A DNA stretch of 64,000 nucleotides. Source: Lumbricus rubellus. Its lineage: Eukaryota > Annelida > Clitellata > Crassiclitellata > Lumbricidae. The translations under genes were made by a program, and so were the position numbers. This document shows, one piece after another, positions 41,499 through 53,230 of this stretch. The stretch lies in NCBI GenBank assembly GCA_945859605.1, contig OX243817.1, positions 23,257,637-23,321,636 on the forward strand, written 5' to 3'. Numbering within the stretch: the first letter of the stretch is position 1; every line of letters begins with the position of its first letter. The notes under the pieces are model-generated. The model saw only the letters and a program-made list of their open reading frames with translations, ran no database searches and was not told where the DNA came from.

Positions 41499-44184
41499 TC
41501 ACATGGCTGCGATTCTCTCCTCCTCCCTGTCCAACTCATCCCTGATCCTCTGCGGAAGATCACAGCCAACCTGCTCCTCGAAGAACTGCTTCGTCTCGCG
41601 GATGTGCTCGCGCCAGTACTCCTTCGGCAGACTGAACAGCTCGTTCCAGTCGACCGGACCCCCACCAAGTCCTTCAAGGTCGATGGACCCGTCGATCGGC
41701 AGCTGTCCGATGGGAGAGGGCCTTGCGATCTCCTCACCGTCCACGCGACGACACATCCAGTCGATGACCCGGATGTTCTCACCGAACCCCGGCCACAGGA
41801 ACTCCTTCTTCTGCCCCAACCTGAACCAGTTGACGTGGAAGATGCGCGGCATGTGTCGACCCGGCTGCTCCATGTCCAGCCAGTGCTGTAGGTAGTCGCC
41901 GAAGTTGTAAGCCATGAATGGTCTCATCGCCATCGGGTCGTGCATGATCTCTTTGCCCTTGTGTTCGGCCGCGGCGGTTGCCTCCGACTTCAGCCCGGCA
42001 CCGATCGTCACCCCGTGCGCCCAGTCAAAGGCCTCGAAGACGAGGGGTACCCCATCGGGTCGCCTCCCTCCGAAGACGATCGCATCGATCGGAACACCCT
42101 CAGGGTCTTCCCACTTCGGGTGCATGATGGGACATTCGGTGGCCGGCGTGCAGAAGCGCGAGTTGGGATGCGCGGCCTTTCCGGGCATTCCGATCTTCCA
42201 TCGATCGCCCATCCACGTCGTGATCCCCGCCTCAGGATCCGTCTCCTTCTCGAGACCTTCCCAGAAGACGCCTCCGTCGTTAGTCGTTCCAACGTTCGTG
42301 AAGATCGTGTTCCGCTGGACCGTCTCCATCGCCACCGGATTCGTCTTCCGGTTCGTTCCCGGCGCCACTCCGAAGAACCCAGCTTCCGGATTGATGGCGT
42401 GCAGCTTACCATCATCGTTGAACCTCATCCACGCGATGTCATCTCCGATGCACTGCACCTTCCATCCAGGCAGCGACGGCTTCAGCATCGCCATGTTCGT
42501 CTTGCCACATGCGCTTGGGAAGGCAGCCGCAATGAACTTCTCCTTGCCCTGCGGGTTGGTGACGCTCATGATGAGCATGTGCTCGGCCAGCCAACCCTCG
42601 TCCTTGGCAATACGACTGGCGATGCGCAGCGCAAAGCACTTCTTCCCAAGCAACGAGTTCCCGCCGTATCCACTCCCATACGACACGATCTTTCTCTCGT
42701 CGGGGAAGTGCGTGATGAGGATGTGCTCCGAGTCGACCGGCCAGTGGTTGATGACCTTCTTGAGGACAGGTCGCGGGGCTCCGATCGTGTGCACGCACCG
42801 GACGAACTCTCCCGTGTCGCCGAGAACCTTCCAGATCTTCGACGAGACCCTCGTCATGATGCGCATGCTCAGAATGACGTAGTTGAAATCAGTCAGCTGG
42901 ATCCCGATCTTCGACAGCGGACCTCCGATGGGTCCCATGCTGAACGGAATGACGTACATAACGCGGCCCTTCATGCTGCCGTGGAGGCGGGACTGGAGTT
43001 CCGTCTGGCACTCCTCCTTGCACATCCACTGGCCGAGAATGCCCTTGCAACCGTCCTTGACGTGTGGAACCGTCGAGTACCTGTCCTCCGTGATGATGAA
43101 CGTCTTGCTCTCGACCCTCGCAACATCCGATGGGTCCGTTCGACAGGCGTAGCAGTTCTCCATCTTGTCCAGCTTCAGCAGCAGGCCACGGTCGACCAGC
43201 TTCTCCGTGACTTCCGTCGCCTCCTCCTCCGAACCATCGCAGATGTAGACGCCCTTCGGTTGCAGCACATCCACCTGTCAATTCAACGCAGCAGCATCTC
43301 ATCAGCCGCATCACCACCTGCTGCAGCAGCAGCATCTGCAGTCAGCCGATTATAAAATATGAAAGTGCTTTGCGTCCTGTGAATGGGACCATTAGATTAG
43401 AGGCCTAATTGTGAGCTTGGAATGGAGTTTTGTTCAGAACCGATTGATGCAGTTGCGTCACATTATTTTATTAGGGCGCTATCGAATTTTCCAGATTAGA
43501 TAGGTAGGGTATGGACGAAACGAGCGCTCCCATAATTCTTTAGCGACGAACTGCACTGGTTTCCCAGAAATTTTTAGTACACGCTCGCCGTTGAATGGTC
43601 TTAAATCTGAAGTGCAACACAAAGGGCGTGTGACTTAAAAGCTACGAGACTCTGTGCTGTATTGCAAGATCGCGTCAGGGTCGTTGGAGTTACTCAGCAG
43701 GTCGAAGGAATTAAATGCAGAGACGATATTAACAATTCCAAAGAATTTTTAGCAGGTCAGAAGACAGGTCAAGATTCAAGAGCAAAATAGACAGGTCAAA
43801 TGACCTTACGCGACCTATGGTAGCGCGGTCATTGATCACGATTAAAACGATTATAATTTAAGCAGACGGCCTGTATAATATTACGTCATCGCTTACGTAT
43901 TCCGCAATGAATTCCTGGACGGAGTGAGGAAGAGACAGGAACTCTCCCTTGACGACAGGTACGTGTACGATGCCGACCTCAGGTACGCTGACGTCATCCG
44001 TCTCGCGGATGATCTCACTCGCCTCCATTGTTGACGTCAGACGAACCCTGTGCCTAACAACGCCTGCGTTGCCAGGGACGCCGCCTCCTCCTCCTACTCC
44101 GCTGGCTCCTGCGGCTGACTGCAAGATGGCCGCCTTGCGCAGGTCGAATGATGCGGCGGATGCCATCATGGCTGCTGAAGACAT
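41499..44184 (-). CDS. PEPCK: Phosphoenolpyruvate carboxykinase, GTP-dependent
   Basis: It converts oxaloacetate and GTP to phosphoenolpyruvate, GDP and CO2, the committed gluconeogenic step. Two coding exons, 44184-43897 and 43274-41499 (phase 0 junction), give 687 aa. Exon 2 holds the whole catalytic body: RTDPSDVARVESKT, SMGPIGGPL, FGSGYGG-like SYGSGYGGNSLLGKK, the P-loop FPSACGKTN with the reactive Cys (about residue 352), the metal-binding GDDIAWM, NPEAGFFGVAPGT, FGGRRP, AAAEHKGK, HDPMAMRPF, HVNWF and LWPGFGEN. All key residues are present and the C-terminus is full length. The N-terminus is about 60 aa longer than cytosolic vertebrate enzymes and is Ala/Ser/Gly-rich with spaced Arg/Lys, so it could be a mitochondrial leader. 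The start was taken as the first ATG after the acceptor at 44193. The exon is GC-rich against AT-rich surroundings, as expected for a highly expressed gene. Confidence 0.97.
43668..43830 (+). repeat. AGGTCA-rich dispersed repeat, copy 3 (PEPCK intron)
   Basis: It lies in the intron 43275-43896. It holds CAGGTCGAAGGAATTAAA, CAGGTCAGAAGACAGGTCA and AGGTCAAATGACCT; the last is an inverted pair of half-sites spaced by two bases. The layout is as at about 13426-13570. Confidence 0.6.
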
Positions 44185-44530
44185 GGTTGGTCCTGCTGGA
44201 GAAAAGAGACAATACAACAGAATACAATAGAGCAACAAATCATTATACAGCACTACAGAACAGCACATGTGAATTTTGCACATGCATAGCAGTATAGAAA
44301 ATCTCGCATGCCGGTCATCAGGCCTATAAATAATTAGATGCGCCGGTAATGACACGCGGCAATAGTAGCACGTTTAGTCAGAGGACAAAATAATGGTTCC
44401 AACAACTTCGTCCAATAACCCAACCACCTATCCTGTACTACACGATACGTCTAAAACCTTATCACACCAAAGAGTATCGATTTTCCACACGATACCTGCT
44501 GCAGATTAGATCTTCTGTGTAACTACTTAC

Positions 44531-44600
44531 TATTGCTGCTCTCTGCGGAGCATCTGTGTATCGATTTTCCTGGCAACGGCGCGCAAGAATATTTATAGCC
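44531..44600 (-). promoter_or_regulatory. PEPCK core promoter and 5' UTR exon
   Basis: On the minus strand a TATA-like CTATAAAT is at 44598-44591, with a second (CTATAAATAG) at 44627-44618. A consensus donor GTAAGT at 44530-44525 would end a short non-coding exon. The acceptor ...TCCAGCAG at 44193 starts the first coding exon, with the ATG at 44184. Exact transcription starts are not known. Confidence 0.5.
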
Positions 44601-44640
44601 TCGGTTTGGCCTTTAGTCTATTTATAGACTCGATGAAAGC

Positions 44641-44647
44641 TACGTCA
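44641..44647 (-). promoter_or_regulatory. CRE-like site upstream of PEPCK
   Basis: TGACGTA on the minus strand, about 15-50 bp upstream of the TATA boxes. Vertebrate PCK1 promoters have a CRE at a similar distance from the start, mediating cAMP induction. Here it rests on a 7-bp match only. Confidence 0.35.
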
Positions 44648-44663
44648 TGTAGGAGAGCGAACG

Positions 44664-44851
44664 ATGAAGGCGTGGCATTTTCTGAGCGATAATAATATGA
44701 ACTATGGTCAGTATTTACAGAAGAGAATTAGCGCAGAAGAGGTCAAAGGAAAATATCCGACTCTGCTGGATCGACCTTTGCAACATGCTGTTGGCAACGA
44801 TCAACAGCTTCACTTCTACTGCTCACCGCTTAAGGAAACTAACGCACAGGT
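44664..44851 (+). CDS. Weak candidate first exon, divergent from PEPCK
   Basis: An ATG-led frame of about 63 codons (MKAWHFLSDNNMNYGQ...) runs into CACAG followed by GTATAAG, a possible donor. It starts 20 bp beyond the CRE-like site of the PEPCK promoter, so it could use a shared promoter. I found no following exon or known domain. It may be chance. Confidence 0.15.
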
Positions 44852-47649
44852 ATAAGCTTGATTATAGGCAACCATCTGCTACTCTTGAGCATTGTAAGCT
44901 AACTGTTTACAGGCTACTTAAAGGCCACGGAGTTTTCCTAAGTTTTCCTATCGTACACTGGAGGATTTCAGACGGTAAACAGTGACCACGATACTCGGTC
45001 GTAGTACTATATATCGAGTATTTGTTCTATTGTCAATTGCCCAATGTCCACAGTGTCGTCCGCTGGTCAACAAATCAGTCTAAAAGCTCTCACATCATTC
45101 ACACCCCATGAATAACGAATAAAGTAATTACGCTAACGTTGTAACAACCAGAGAAGAAAGAAATACGAGATTGTCGTGTAAGAATTACATAGACTAAGCT
45201 TACAGATTGCTAAGCTGCTGGTTAAGCTAGGCGTTCACAGTGGACTTCATGTGACTATTGAGGCATGCATGTATGCATGATACAGCTAGACACACAACCG
45301 ACAGCACACACACGGACACACACACGGACACACACACGCACACACACACACGCACACACACGGACAGAAGGCAGGCGTGTCACGAATTGCATTCAAAGTA
45401 TAATTGAACTTTGAAGCCTGTCATGCATGACCAAGAGTAACAATACGGACCATTGTATTCTAAATTACGGGTAACCCTTGCATCTAAAGAAAAAACCAAT
45501 TGGTTCCACTAAGATTAAGCGCAAAGGAAGTTCATTAACGCCTGGTCACGTGTCGCTGCTTTAGGAAATTGCTGTCGAATGCATTCAATGCATACGAAGC
45601 ACACTAATTAATTTAGGACTATGGACAAACAATGCAGCTTATGTGTCTACCCCTGGCGAATTAATATAGCCGCTAGCCTTTATACCACCTTGAAATAGGC
45701 CTATATTGCATACTTTAGACATGCATCTCAAAAGGCTTCTTGCAGGCCTAGGCCTATAACGCATTTATAGGCCTAGAACCTCACAAAGCGCTGCAGTATG
45801 ATCAGTAGGCTATAATATAGCACAGAGTATAGACTATATTATAATTATTTATTTATTATTTTAGTCTTAGTGTGATTATTATTATTATATTACTGTATTA
45901 TTTTTAATTAAATTTATTATTATAAATTTATTATTATTTAATTATTATAAATCTAAATGCAATAGATATCAGATATTCTCGAATTAAATCCGAGACTCTC
46001 TCGTGAGCAGATTTCTTCCATAACTGCTGTTAAGAAAGAAAAGTTCAAAAATTCAGAAGCGTGGTCCAGCAATAGACGAGAAACACGGTTATATCCGAGC
46101 CGCTGAACGGCTACGCGGGACCGAGAGATCTCCACGGGCGTTAGAGCGCAGTCTTCGTCCACCAGACGAGACCGGGTGGAAAGTTTCTATGTTTTTTGTG
46201 TACACCGAGATAGACCCGATTATCCACACCCCCTCTTTTGCTACGAGAATAATGCGAAGCACGAGTTTAACCCAAGCGGTGCCATAAGCTATAGAGTATA
46301 GACCTAATTATTTGCTGAAGAACACAAAGTTCATATGGGAGCAACTGAACTGCAGTGCTATAAGAACTGGTCAACTAGACACGAGCAACGAGACACCAAC
46401 TCAGAATGACTCCCACACAGGTTCAGAGCACAGCCACGGATTCTTATCCATTGCAAGGAAAGTACATAGGCTAAAGCATAAAAGTAACAATAAATGTTCA
46501 ACAATGTTGACACTTATAGACAATAGGCCTGGGCCTATTATTGTTAGTAATATACATGTATAATAAATAATAATCTATGGAGTGTGTAGTTCAGTTGCAT
46601 TGTTCAACCTATGTAGCTTAGAACTAAACACCCGCCTGAAGGCTTTCATAGTTTACCTCTATCCTGCAAATGTTCATTTGCGGCCATTTATTGAGAGAAT
46701 GATAAACATCTCAAGAATGATTATTCGATCACTTAAAATTGCACTTAGCAACCACGTGTGTGCCACTTTACTTTGATAGCCCACTTAGAGAATGCCTGCT
46801 AAAATAGGGCAGTAGGCCTAAATGCAGCCTAAGATCCCCCTGTGAAAAGACAAATTTTGAGGAAACGCTCAAAAACAGTAGTGTTTCCAGATAAGATCTG
46901 AGTACGAATTATAATTATTAGGGAGGCCATTCTACAGCAGAGGGCGGAGTGAAGCAAATGCACGATGCTGGGTTGTAGCCTATATTATAGCAGTCCGAGA
47001 CCGTGGTACAAGAATTAAGGGCATGACGGTCAACAGAAACATTCGTTCACACTGCCCAATGGAAAATACCACTCTTGTTTAGGCTCGACCTGCTCTTGCT
47101 TTCGACCAATCGATCGACTGGCGTTATAGAAATCAATGCTTTCTATGGCTGTACGTTAAGATTATTGACACTACCACATAATTATGAACAGTAGGCCTAA
47201 CAATAAAAAATGATCAACAACGAAAATAGAGCGAATGCATGGACGTAAAGATAAACAAGACTTTGCAAGTTATCTTCACATCAATCATACTAAGCTTATA
47301 AGGTCCTTATCAACGACATGCTCCTCTAGATTTCATCGACCTACCTATGCGTCATTTTGTATAATAAATCGCCCTCAAACCCAGACGTTTATTTGCCATC
47401 ATTATAAAAATAGGATTTTTGAACGGTTTTATTCTAATTTCGAACTGCGTTAGTTTTAATTTCAATCTGCATGGAATCGAAAGATACGCCTGCGTAAAAG
47501 TTTCAGTTTAACGACACTGTGCAATAACAAAGATCATTAGCGTCGCCCTCCTCCTTTATCCAGGCCTGAGACTGGCACTGAATAAAGGAGTGTAAAACCT
47601 TTTAAGCAGGCCTAACAAACGAAAAATTGAATAGGCCTGTAGTTCTATC

Positions 47650-47860
47650 TATGGACTTCTTCCTCCTGCTCCTCCTCCTCCTTCTGCCCCTCCTGTTCCT
47701 CCTCCTCTTCCTCCTGCTCCTGCTCTTCCTCCTCCTCCTCCTCCTGCTCCTCCTCTTCCTGCTCCTGCTCCTGTTCCTCCTCTTCCTGCTCTTCCTCTTG
47801 CTCCTCTTGGTCCTTCTTCTTCCTCTTCTTCTTCTTCTTCTGCTCCTCCTCCTCCTCTTA
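47650..47860 (+). repeat. CTC/CTG/CTT trinucleotide-rich tract
   Basis: About 210 bp of CTCCTC, CTGCTC and CTTCTT words. It translates as a leucine/phenylalanine run in one frame, which is a composition artefact. Confidence 0.8.
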
Positions 47861-48275
47861 GGCTAAAACAAGGTCAATCGCTGTAAAATGAATAGCCTGT
47901 TTACAGTAGGACTGTATACCTGCAGTGTGTTGTACGCCTTCGGTTGAGATCCCGTTGCGTTCTGTTCAGTCGTCCGTCTCCTTTCCTTCTATGTAGCGAC
48001 GCAATGCGTACGCGCATTTATATTGGCGCGCCTAGGCATACAGCACATATACATATATAATTATATCATTGGTAACCATGCGCTATATATTTAATACTTA
48101 TATATATATATATGCATGCGAATAAATTGAAATCATGTGGTGTACAGCTGTAAGCTTATACTGTTAACCTGAAACGAATCTGATACATTGTTATTATCGC
48201 CTGTTTAAATGGCTTATTAGACAACGAATAGTTTTTATATAAAGGCCTTATAGGCTCACGTGGATATAAGCTATA

Positions 48276-48308
<33 letters not shown>

Positions 48309-49019
48309 ATATGGCCTATATAAATATATAGCGTGATGTATTATAACACATTATATGCACATGCAATTAAACACTTAGCCCGTCCTGCCATGCTTGTTAT
48401 GTGTTCTAAGCATGTGGCACATGCATGGGGCGTTGTGAGGTCTGTACATACTTATCGAAATGTACAGATTCCACTTTATACTTTAATTGTACCAGAGTGA
48501 GAATTGCCGGGGTGGGCGTGCATGGGTGCAAGCTCAGTCTTTCTTAGGACGCCAGCCATAGAAAAGTCCTCATTGCTTGTCCCAACGCAACATATTAGAT
48601 CAACGTCTGACCACCCCCAACCCCCACCAACGTTATTTTCTACAATTCTCATACTGCAGTGTACCTTGTTTCCTGTTGTTCATGTCGATCCTATCCTCCT
48701 TCATTCTTCCTCCCTCCGTCTCTGTCTCCCTCCCTCCCTCTTTTTTCCAACTCACTTTCCCACTCTGACCTCATTCTATACGGCTGACGACCTAATGCTA
48801 CGTAATAACCTGTCACAGTTTGTACTCTAATGAACTATAATAACCTTTACACGTTCATCTCTCTCCCTCTTCCTCTCCCTGCCTCTGTCTGTCTTTGTCT
48901 GTCTGTGTCTGACTCTGTCTGTCTCTCTCTCTCTCTGCGTTTGTGTGTGCGTTTGTGTGTGTAGGTGTGTGTGTGTGTGACGACCTATAACCTTTAATGT
49001 TCATCTGTATCTCTATGTT

Positions 49020-49130
<111 letters not shown>

Positions 49131-50603
49131 ATGTGTGTGTGTGTTGTGTGCGTGCACGAGTTTGTGTGCTACTGGTTCTGCCCTTCTGTCTCCACTCCTC
49201 GTCCTGTACGATTTACTGGACGTCCTGCGTGAGGACATAATATTCCGCAGCTGAACATAAAATCAACAGAGTGTGCTAATTCTACTTCTGTTCAAGGTCA
49301 TTCGCAAATGTCAAAGTCACCCCCTCCTCCAGTTGTTTACGAAAGCTAACAATATTTACAGTAGAACTTATGCGCACAATACTAACAAGTATAATTCCCA
49401 ACTCTTTAGAAATCCGTGTTACAGAGTTGCCGTAGAAGTAAACCTGATCTCAATCTCGACCCGCTACGCTAAATCTCGGCCCATGTTAAAGACGTCTCCT
49501 GTGTCTACACATTATATGTATGTTCTCACATACATATACGTCGCAAATACGCTTATGGTTATTTCATGCGATTAACTTTTAAAATAACTTCAGCCATTAT
49601 TAAATAAGCGATATTTCATTTTAGTTGGTGTGGAATGAGCTGGCCGCGTAGACGTCATAATTCATTTTTGAATTGTTTTAGATCCATCATCACGTGACGT
49701 CTATTATATACCATAGATGTAATAACTAACTTACGTAGAGATCTATTATCTCTGTACCCATAATTAAGTTTAAACTGAGACGATTAATCGTTCGCTGATA
49801 ACCGTAAACCATAAAAATCAATGCCCGCACAGATTTAGGCTACGTGACCAATTATTGTTTGAACTCCGACCCTTAGTCTATCGATCAATCAGCTGTTAGA
49901 CCCAGAACTTTTAAAGAAAATTGTAGAACTGGCCAACCTCTTCGATTTCCTTCCCGTCCTCCATAATTATTAAATTAGCCTACTCCCAATCGGATGACAA
50001 TGACTTTTTACTTAGCTTGTTTCTTAACTGCGCAGGAGTGCTTCTACAAGGGCCTACTGCACAAATCTATTTAGAAGTTAGAACTGAACGTTTTGTAAAG
50101 AACTACACAATGAAGCAGGCTAAACAGCCCTGGTTAGACTCTCCTTAACCATCAGTTAATTTCAAGGATCAGCGCTTATAGCTCCGTAAAAGAAACGAGG
50201 GACAGAAAGCGACAGGCAGGAGATGTGAAAGACTGGTCGTTCGATACGATTGAGGCCTATAAATTTTACAGAGGAAAAGATAAGAGATTGCCTGGGAAAG
50301 GTGTCAAGTAGGTCCATGTTTACCCTTTGCAAATAGAAGCTGAAGGAAAAGAAAAAGAATGGCGGATTAAAGAACCACGAAGGTGAACGAATGTGGTGCT
50401 AATTAACAATGAAGAGGAAAAGAGAGATCACGGAAAAAGGAAAGAAATAGAGAAGTTACAAAATCCAAAATGGGTAAAAGAGTAGACAAAAAGACAACAG
50501 ATGCAATGCAGGACAAACAAATTGCGCGACACAATGTCATAGGCCTACCATATAATAATAATCTGTATGGGAATCATAGTACCGGTAGGCTATATAGGCC
50601 TAT

Positions 50604-51012
50604 CAGGGGCGGATCCAGGGGGCAATCCGGCCATGCCCCCCCCCCATTTAAAACTGCCATGGGACGTGGCCCGGCCCCAATTAGGTTTGAAATTAGTAAT
50701 AAGAATAGTGGTGTCATGGCATATTGGCCCCCCCATAAAGAAAATTGCATTGGACGTGGCACCCCCCATCGGGTTTTCTGGTGGAGGACTAAAAAAAGTC
50801 ATCAACTTTTTTGGCGGATGAAAAGTACTTTTTATCCTCAGCCAAAGACCGATGACTAAAAAAGTCATCAACTTTTTTGGAGGATGAATAGGCCTAGTAG
50901 CCTACTTTTTTCATCAATTCTTTGGGCGACCAACGACGAAATTTTTTACCTATCCCGAGATCAAAGATTTTTGCCACCCCCCCCCCTTGAAAGAGTTCTG
51001 GATCCGCCACTG
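50604..51012 (+). mobile_element. hAT-type MITE (CAGGGGCGGATCC family), copy 2
   Basis: A 409-bp element with ends CAGGGGCGGATCCAGG and CTGGATCCGCCACTG and a perfect 8-bp duplication AGGCCTAT (50596-50603 and 51013-51020). It shares GTCATCAACTTTTTTGG words with the element at 40547-40948. No coding capacity. Confidence 0.85.
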
Positions 51013-51020
51013 AGGCCTAT

Positions 51021-52095
51021 AGTATAGGCCCTACAATAATTATTATAGAATTTAATTACATAGGCTATGCACACACACAGGAGTCCGTCCATGTGTGGGT
51101 CAAATGAAATCGGTCAGCAGCTGACTGTCCAGACACCTGTTGTTGCCTGATGTCAACAACACTTAACTTGTTTATGCCAAGCGATGGTTCACTGCGTGTG
51201 ACGCAGCTCAACTCTGTTTGTTAGGCCTACAGTGGGTCTATTTGTACCGAAGGCCATTCCACCAAACGCAATCCCGTGGATGGCAGATCTTTACAGCTGT
51301 TCTGCATGACATTGTGTACCAAGCAGTTGACCTGCTGAAATCACAGCTATAGGCCATGGATATTTCCATAGGTTTCATCCTAGGTTTAATACGACAATTT
51401 CTCCAGCTATGCCAGGCAATTATAGGACCTATAGGCCTTTAGTGTATTTCCACAGGCGACTGCCGCGACTCGATCAGTGCAAGTCAACGTAACTCAGGAT
51501 TTTTCAGGACAGCAGGACCTAAGGGCCTACGTGGTTCTCAATTAAACTTCTGCAGCCTAGGCCACCGACCGACAATAATTTGTTTTGAAGCTCGTAGACC
51601 GCTATAATTCACCTAGCGAGGGCTAACAAAACAAATCGATCTCGAGCTATTATAGGCGGCCTCTCGTAAAAAAGGTCTTCGCTAATTATAGTAAAGGTTT
51701 TTTTCCTTTTGTGAAGCGAAAATCGAGATGCAAGAAAATAATAAATTATGCTTTCAACTAACTTAATTAATAGGTATAAACATTAGGCCTAGGCTAGCAA
51801 TATAGTGCCTTTAACCATCTGCGTCCGCTGTTACTAAGTTCATGGCCGCTTAATTTCTTTCGTCTTTTTTAGGCGGATGAAGGGAGTGCAGGTGGCGGAT
51901 CAATTTTTACGGTTTCATGGAATCCAGAAACAAATCTCTCCGCTCTGTACCATCAAGCCCATCATATCTCAATATACGTCGATGACCAAGCCTCACTTTG
52001 CAAAGATTTGAGTCAATTTATTGTTGTCAATCATGATGCAGTGCCAGAGTAATACATAGGCTTTGCCTCTTCCTGTGTAAACATCGTGGCTAAAG
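51021..52095. other. Spacer upstream of VPS51
   Basis: AT-rich DNA without recognisable genes. The last few hundred bases should contain the VPS51 promoter. No TATA box is evident near the start codon at 52096. Confidence 0.4.
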
Positions 52096-53198
52096 ATGGC
52101 GGCGAGCGATGGAAGAGGTACGTGTTGACGAAACATAAAGTAATTAATGTTAGGTGTAGGTCAAGTTAAGGTGAAAACCCGATTTCAGCTGGTTGTCTTG
52201 GTTCATGCAGTTCTGTTATCTTTTTGTGGATTTTTTGTTATCTTTTTGTTATCTTAATGCTGTCATGCAGGGCCTATTTTGATTATTGATACACTGCTGC
52301 TGGCCATATCCAGAGCCTTCTCAGTATAGTAATAGAAGGCTCTGGGCCTCTGGTCATATCTATATATGACCTTTATAGCACATTTAAAGATCCGCATGAT
52401 ACACATTGTACGAAAACAAGTTTGGTGGTAATCACCAAAATGCCCAATGAGTGGTTTTTGCATAAACGAATAATGTCCGAAAAGTTACTACGGTGATACC
52501 AGGGTGGGCGTAAGTAAGTGCTCTTTAAACATTAAGTATTTTAAAAGTCTTTGGACACATGTGGTTGCCTAAATTAGCCATTATCTCCTCTGTGCTAAAT
52601 GGAAGCTGGGGCGAATTTATTAGGTTGCTGTACTCTTTTTCCTGGTGCAAGAATAGATTTGTGGTTAACTTTCTCATGCTGTCTATAACTATCGAACACG
52701 AGCTTACAATCTCAATGCATTATGAGTGAAATCTCATGAGAAATACTGTTCTTGATTTGCACAATTGTTGCAAGGTGTGTTTAATCTTCAACGATACTTT
52801 GAAAGACACCACCATTGCTTTACAGCTTCAGTTACATTTGTATAAATTTCAGTACAATTTCACTCTTCAATAATGGAATATTTGAAAACATTTGGCACCT
52901 CGGTTTTTATTGTCAGTGACACAAAACCAAAGAGTGTCACAGACAATTTAAAAATGTAAAAACTGCTGTGTTGGATGTTTCACTAGTGAGTCTCTAGATA
53001 AGCATCTTGATGAAGAAACATGTCCATCCAATAATTATAAATCATTTTAGCTTATAGATCCAAATTTCAAATGTATCATATAGCCATGATTTCCTTAAAG
53101 CATGCTATAGAATATGTAAACGTATTTCATCAAATATTTTGATATTTGCATGGATACTTCAGGAGCCTCTCAAATGAGCTGGGAACATACACACATTC

Positions 53199-53230
<32 letters not shown>

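Noticed and set aside
41914..42882. 322-codon plus-strand open frame
   Set aside because: Also antisense to PEPCK, with no domain or splice support.
41940..43355. 471-codon plus-strand open frame
   Set aside because: It is exactly antisense to the conserved PEPCK exon. Long antisense frames arise from the GC-rich codon use of that exon, and the translation has no recognisable domain.
45953..46162. 69-codon minus-strand frame
   Set aside because: Short, no splice partners, no domain; likely chance.
47627..47866. Leucine-run protein of 79 codons
   Set aside because: Produced by the CTC/CTG/CTT tract; composition only.
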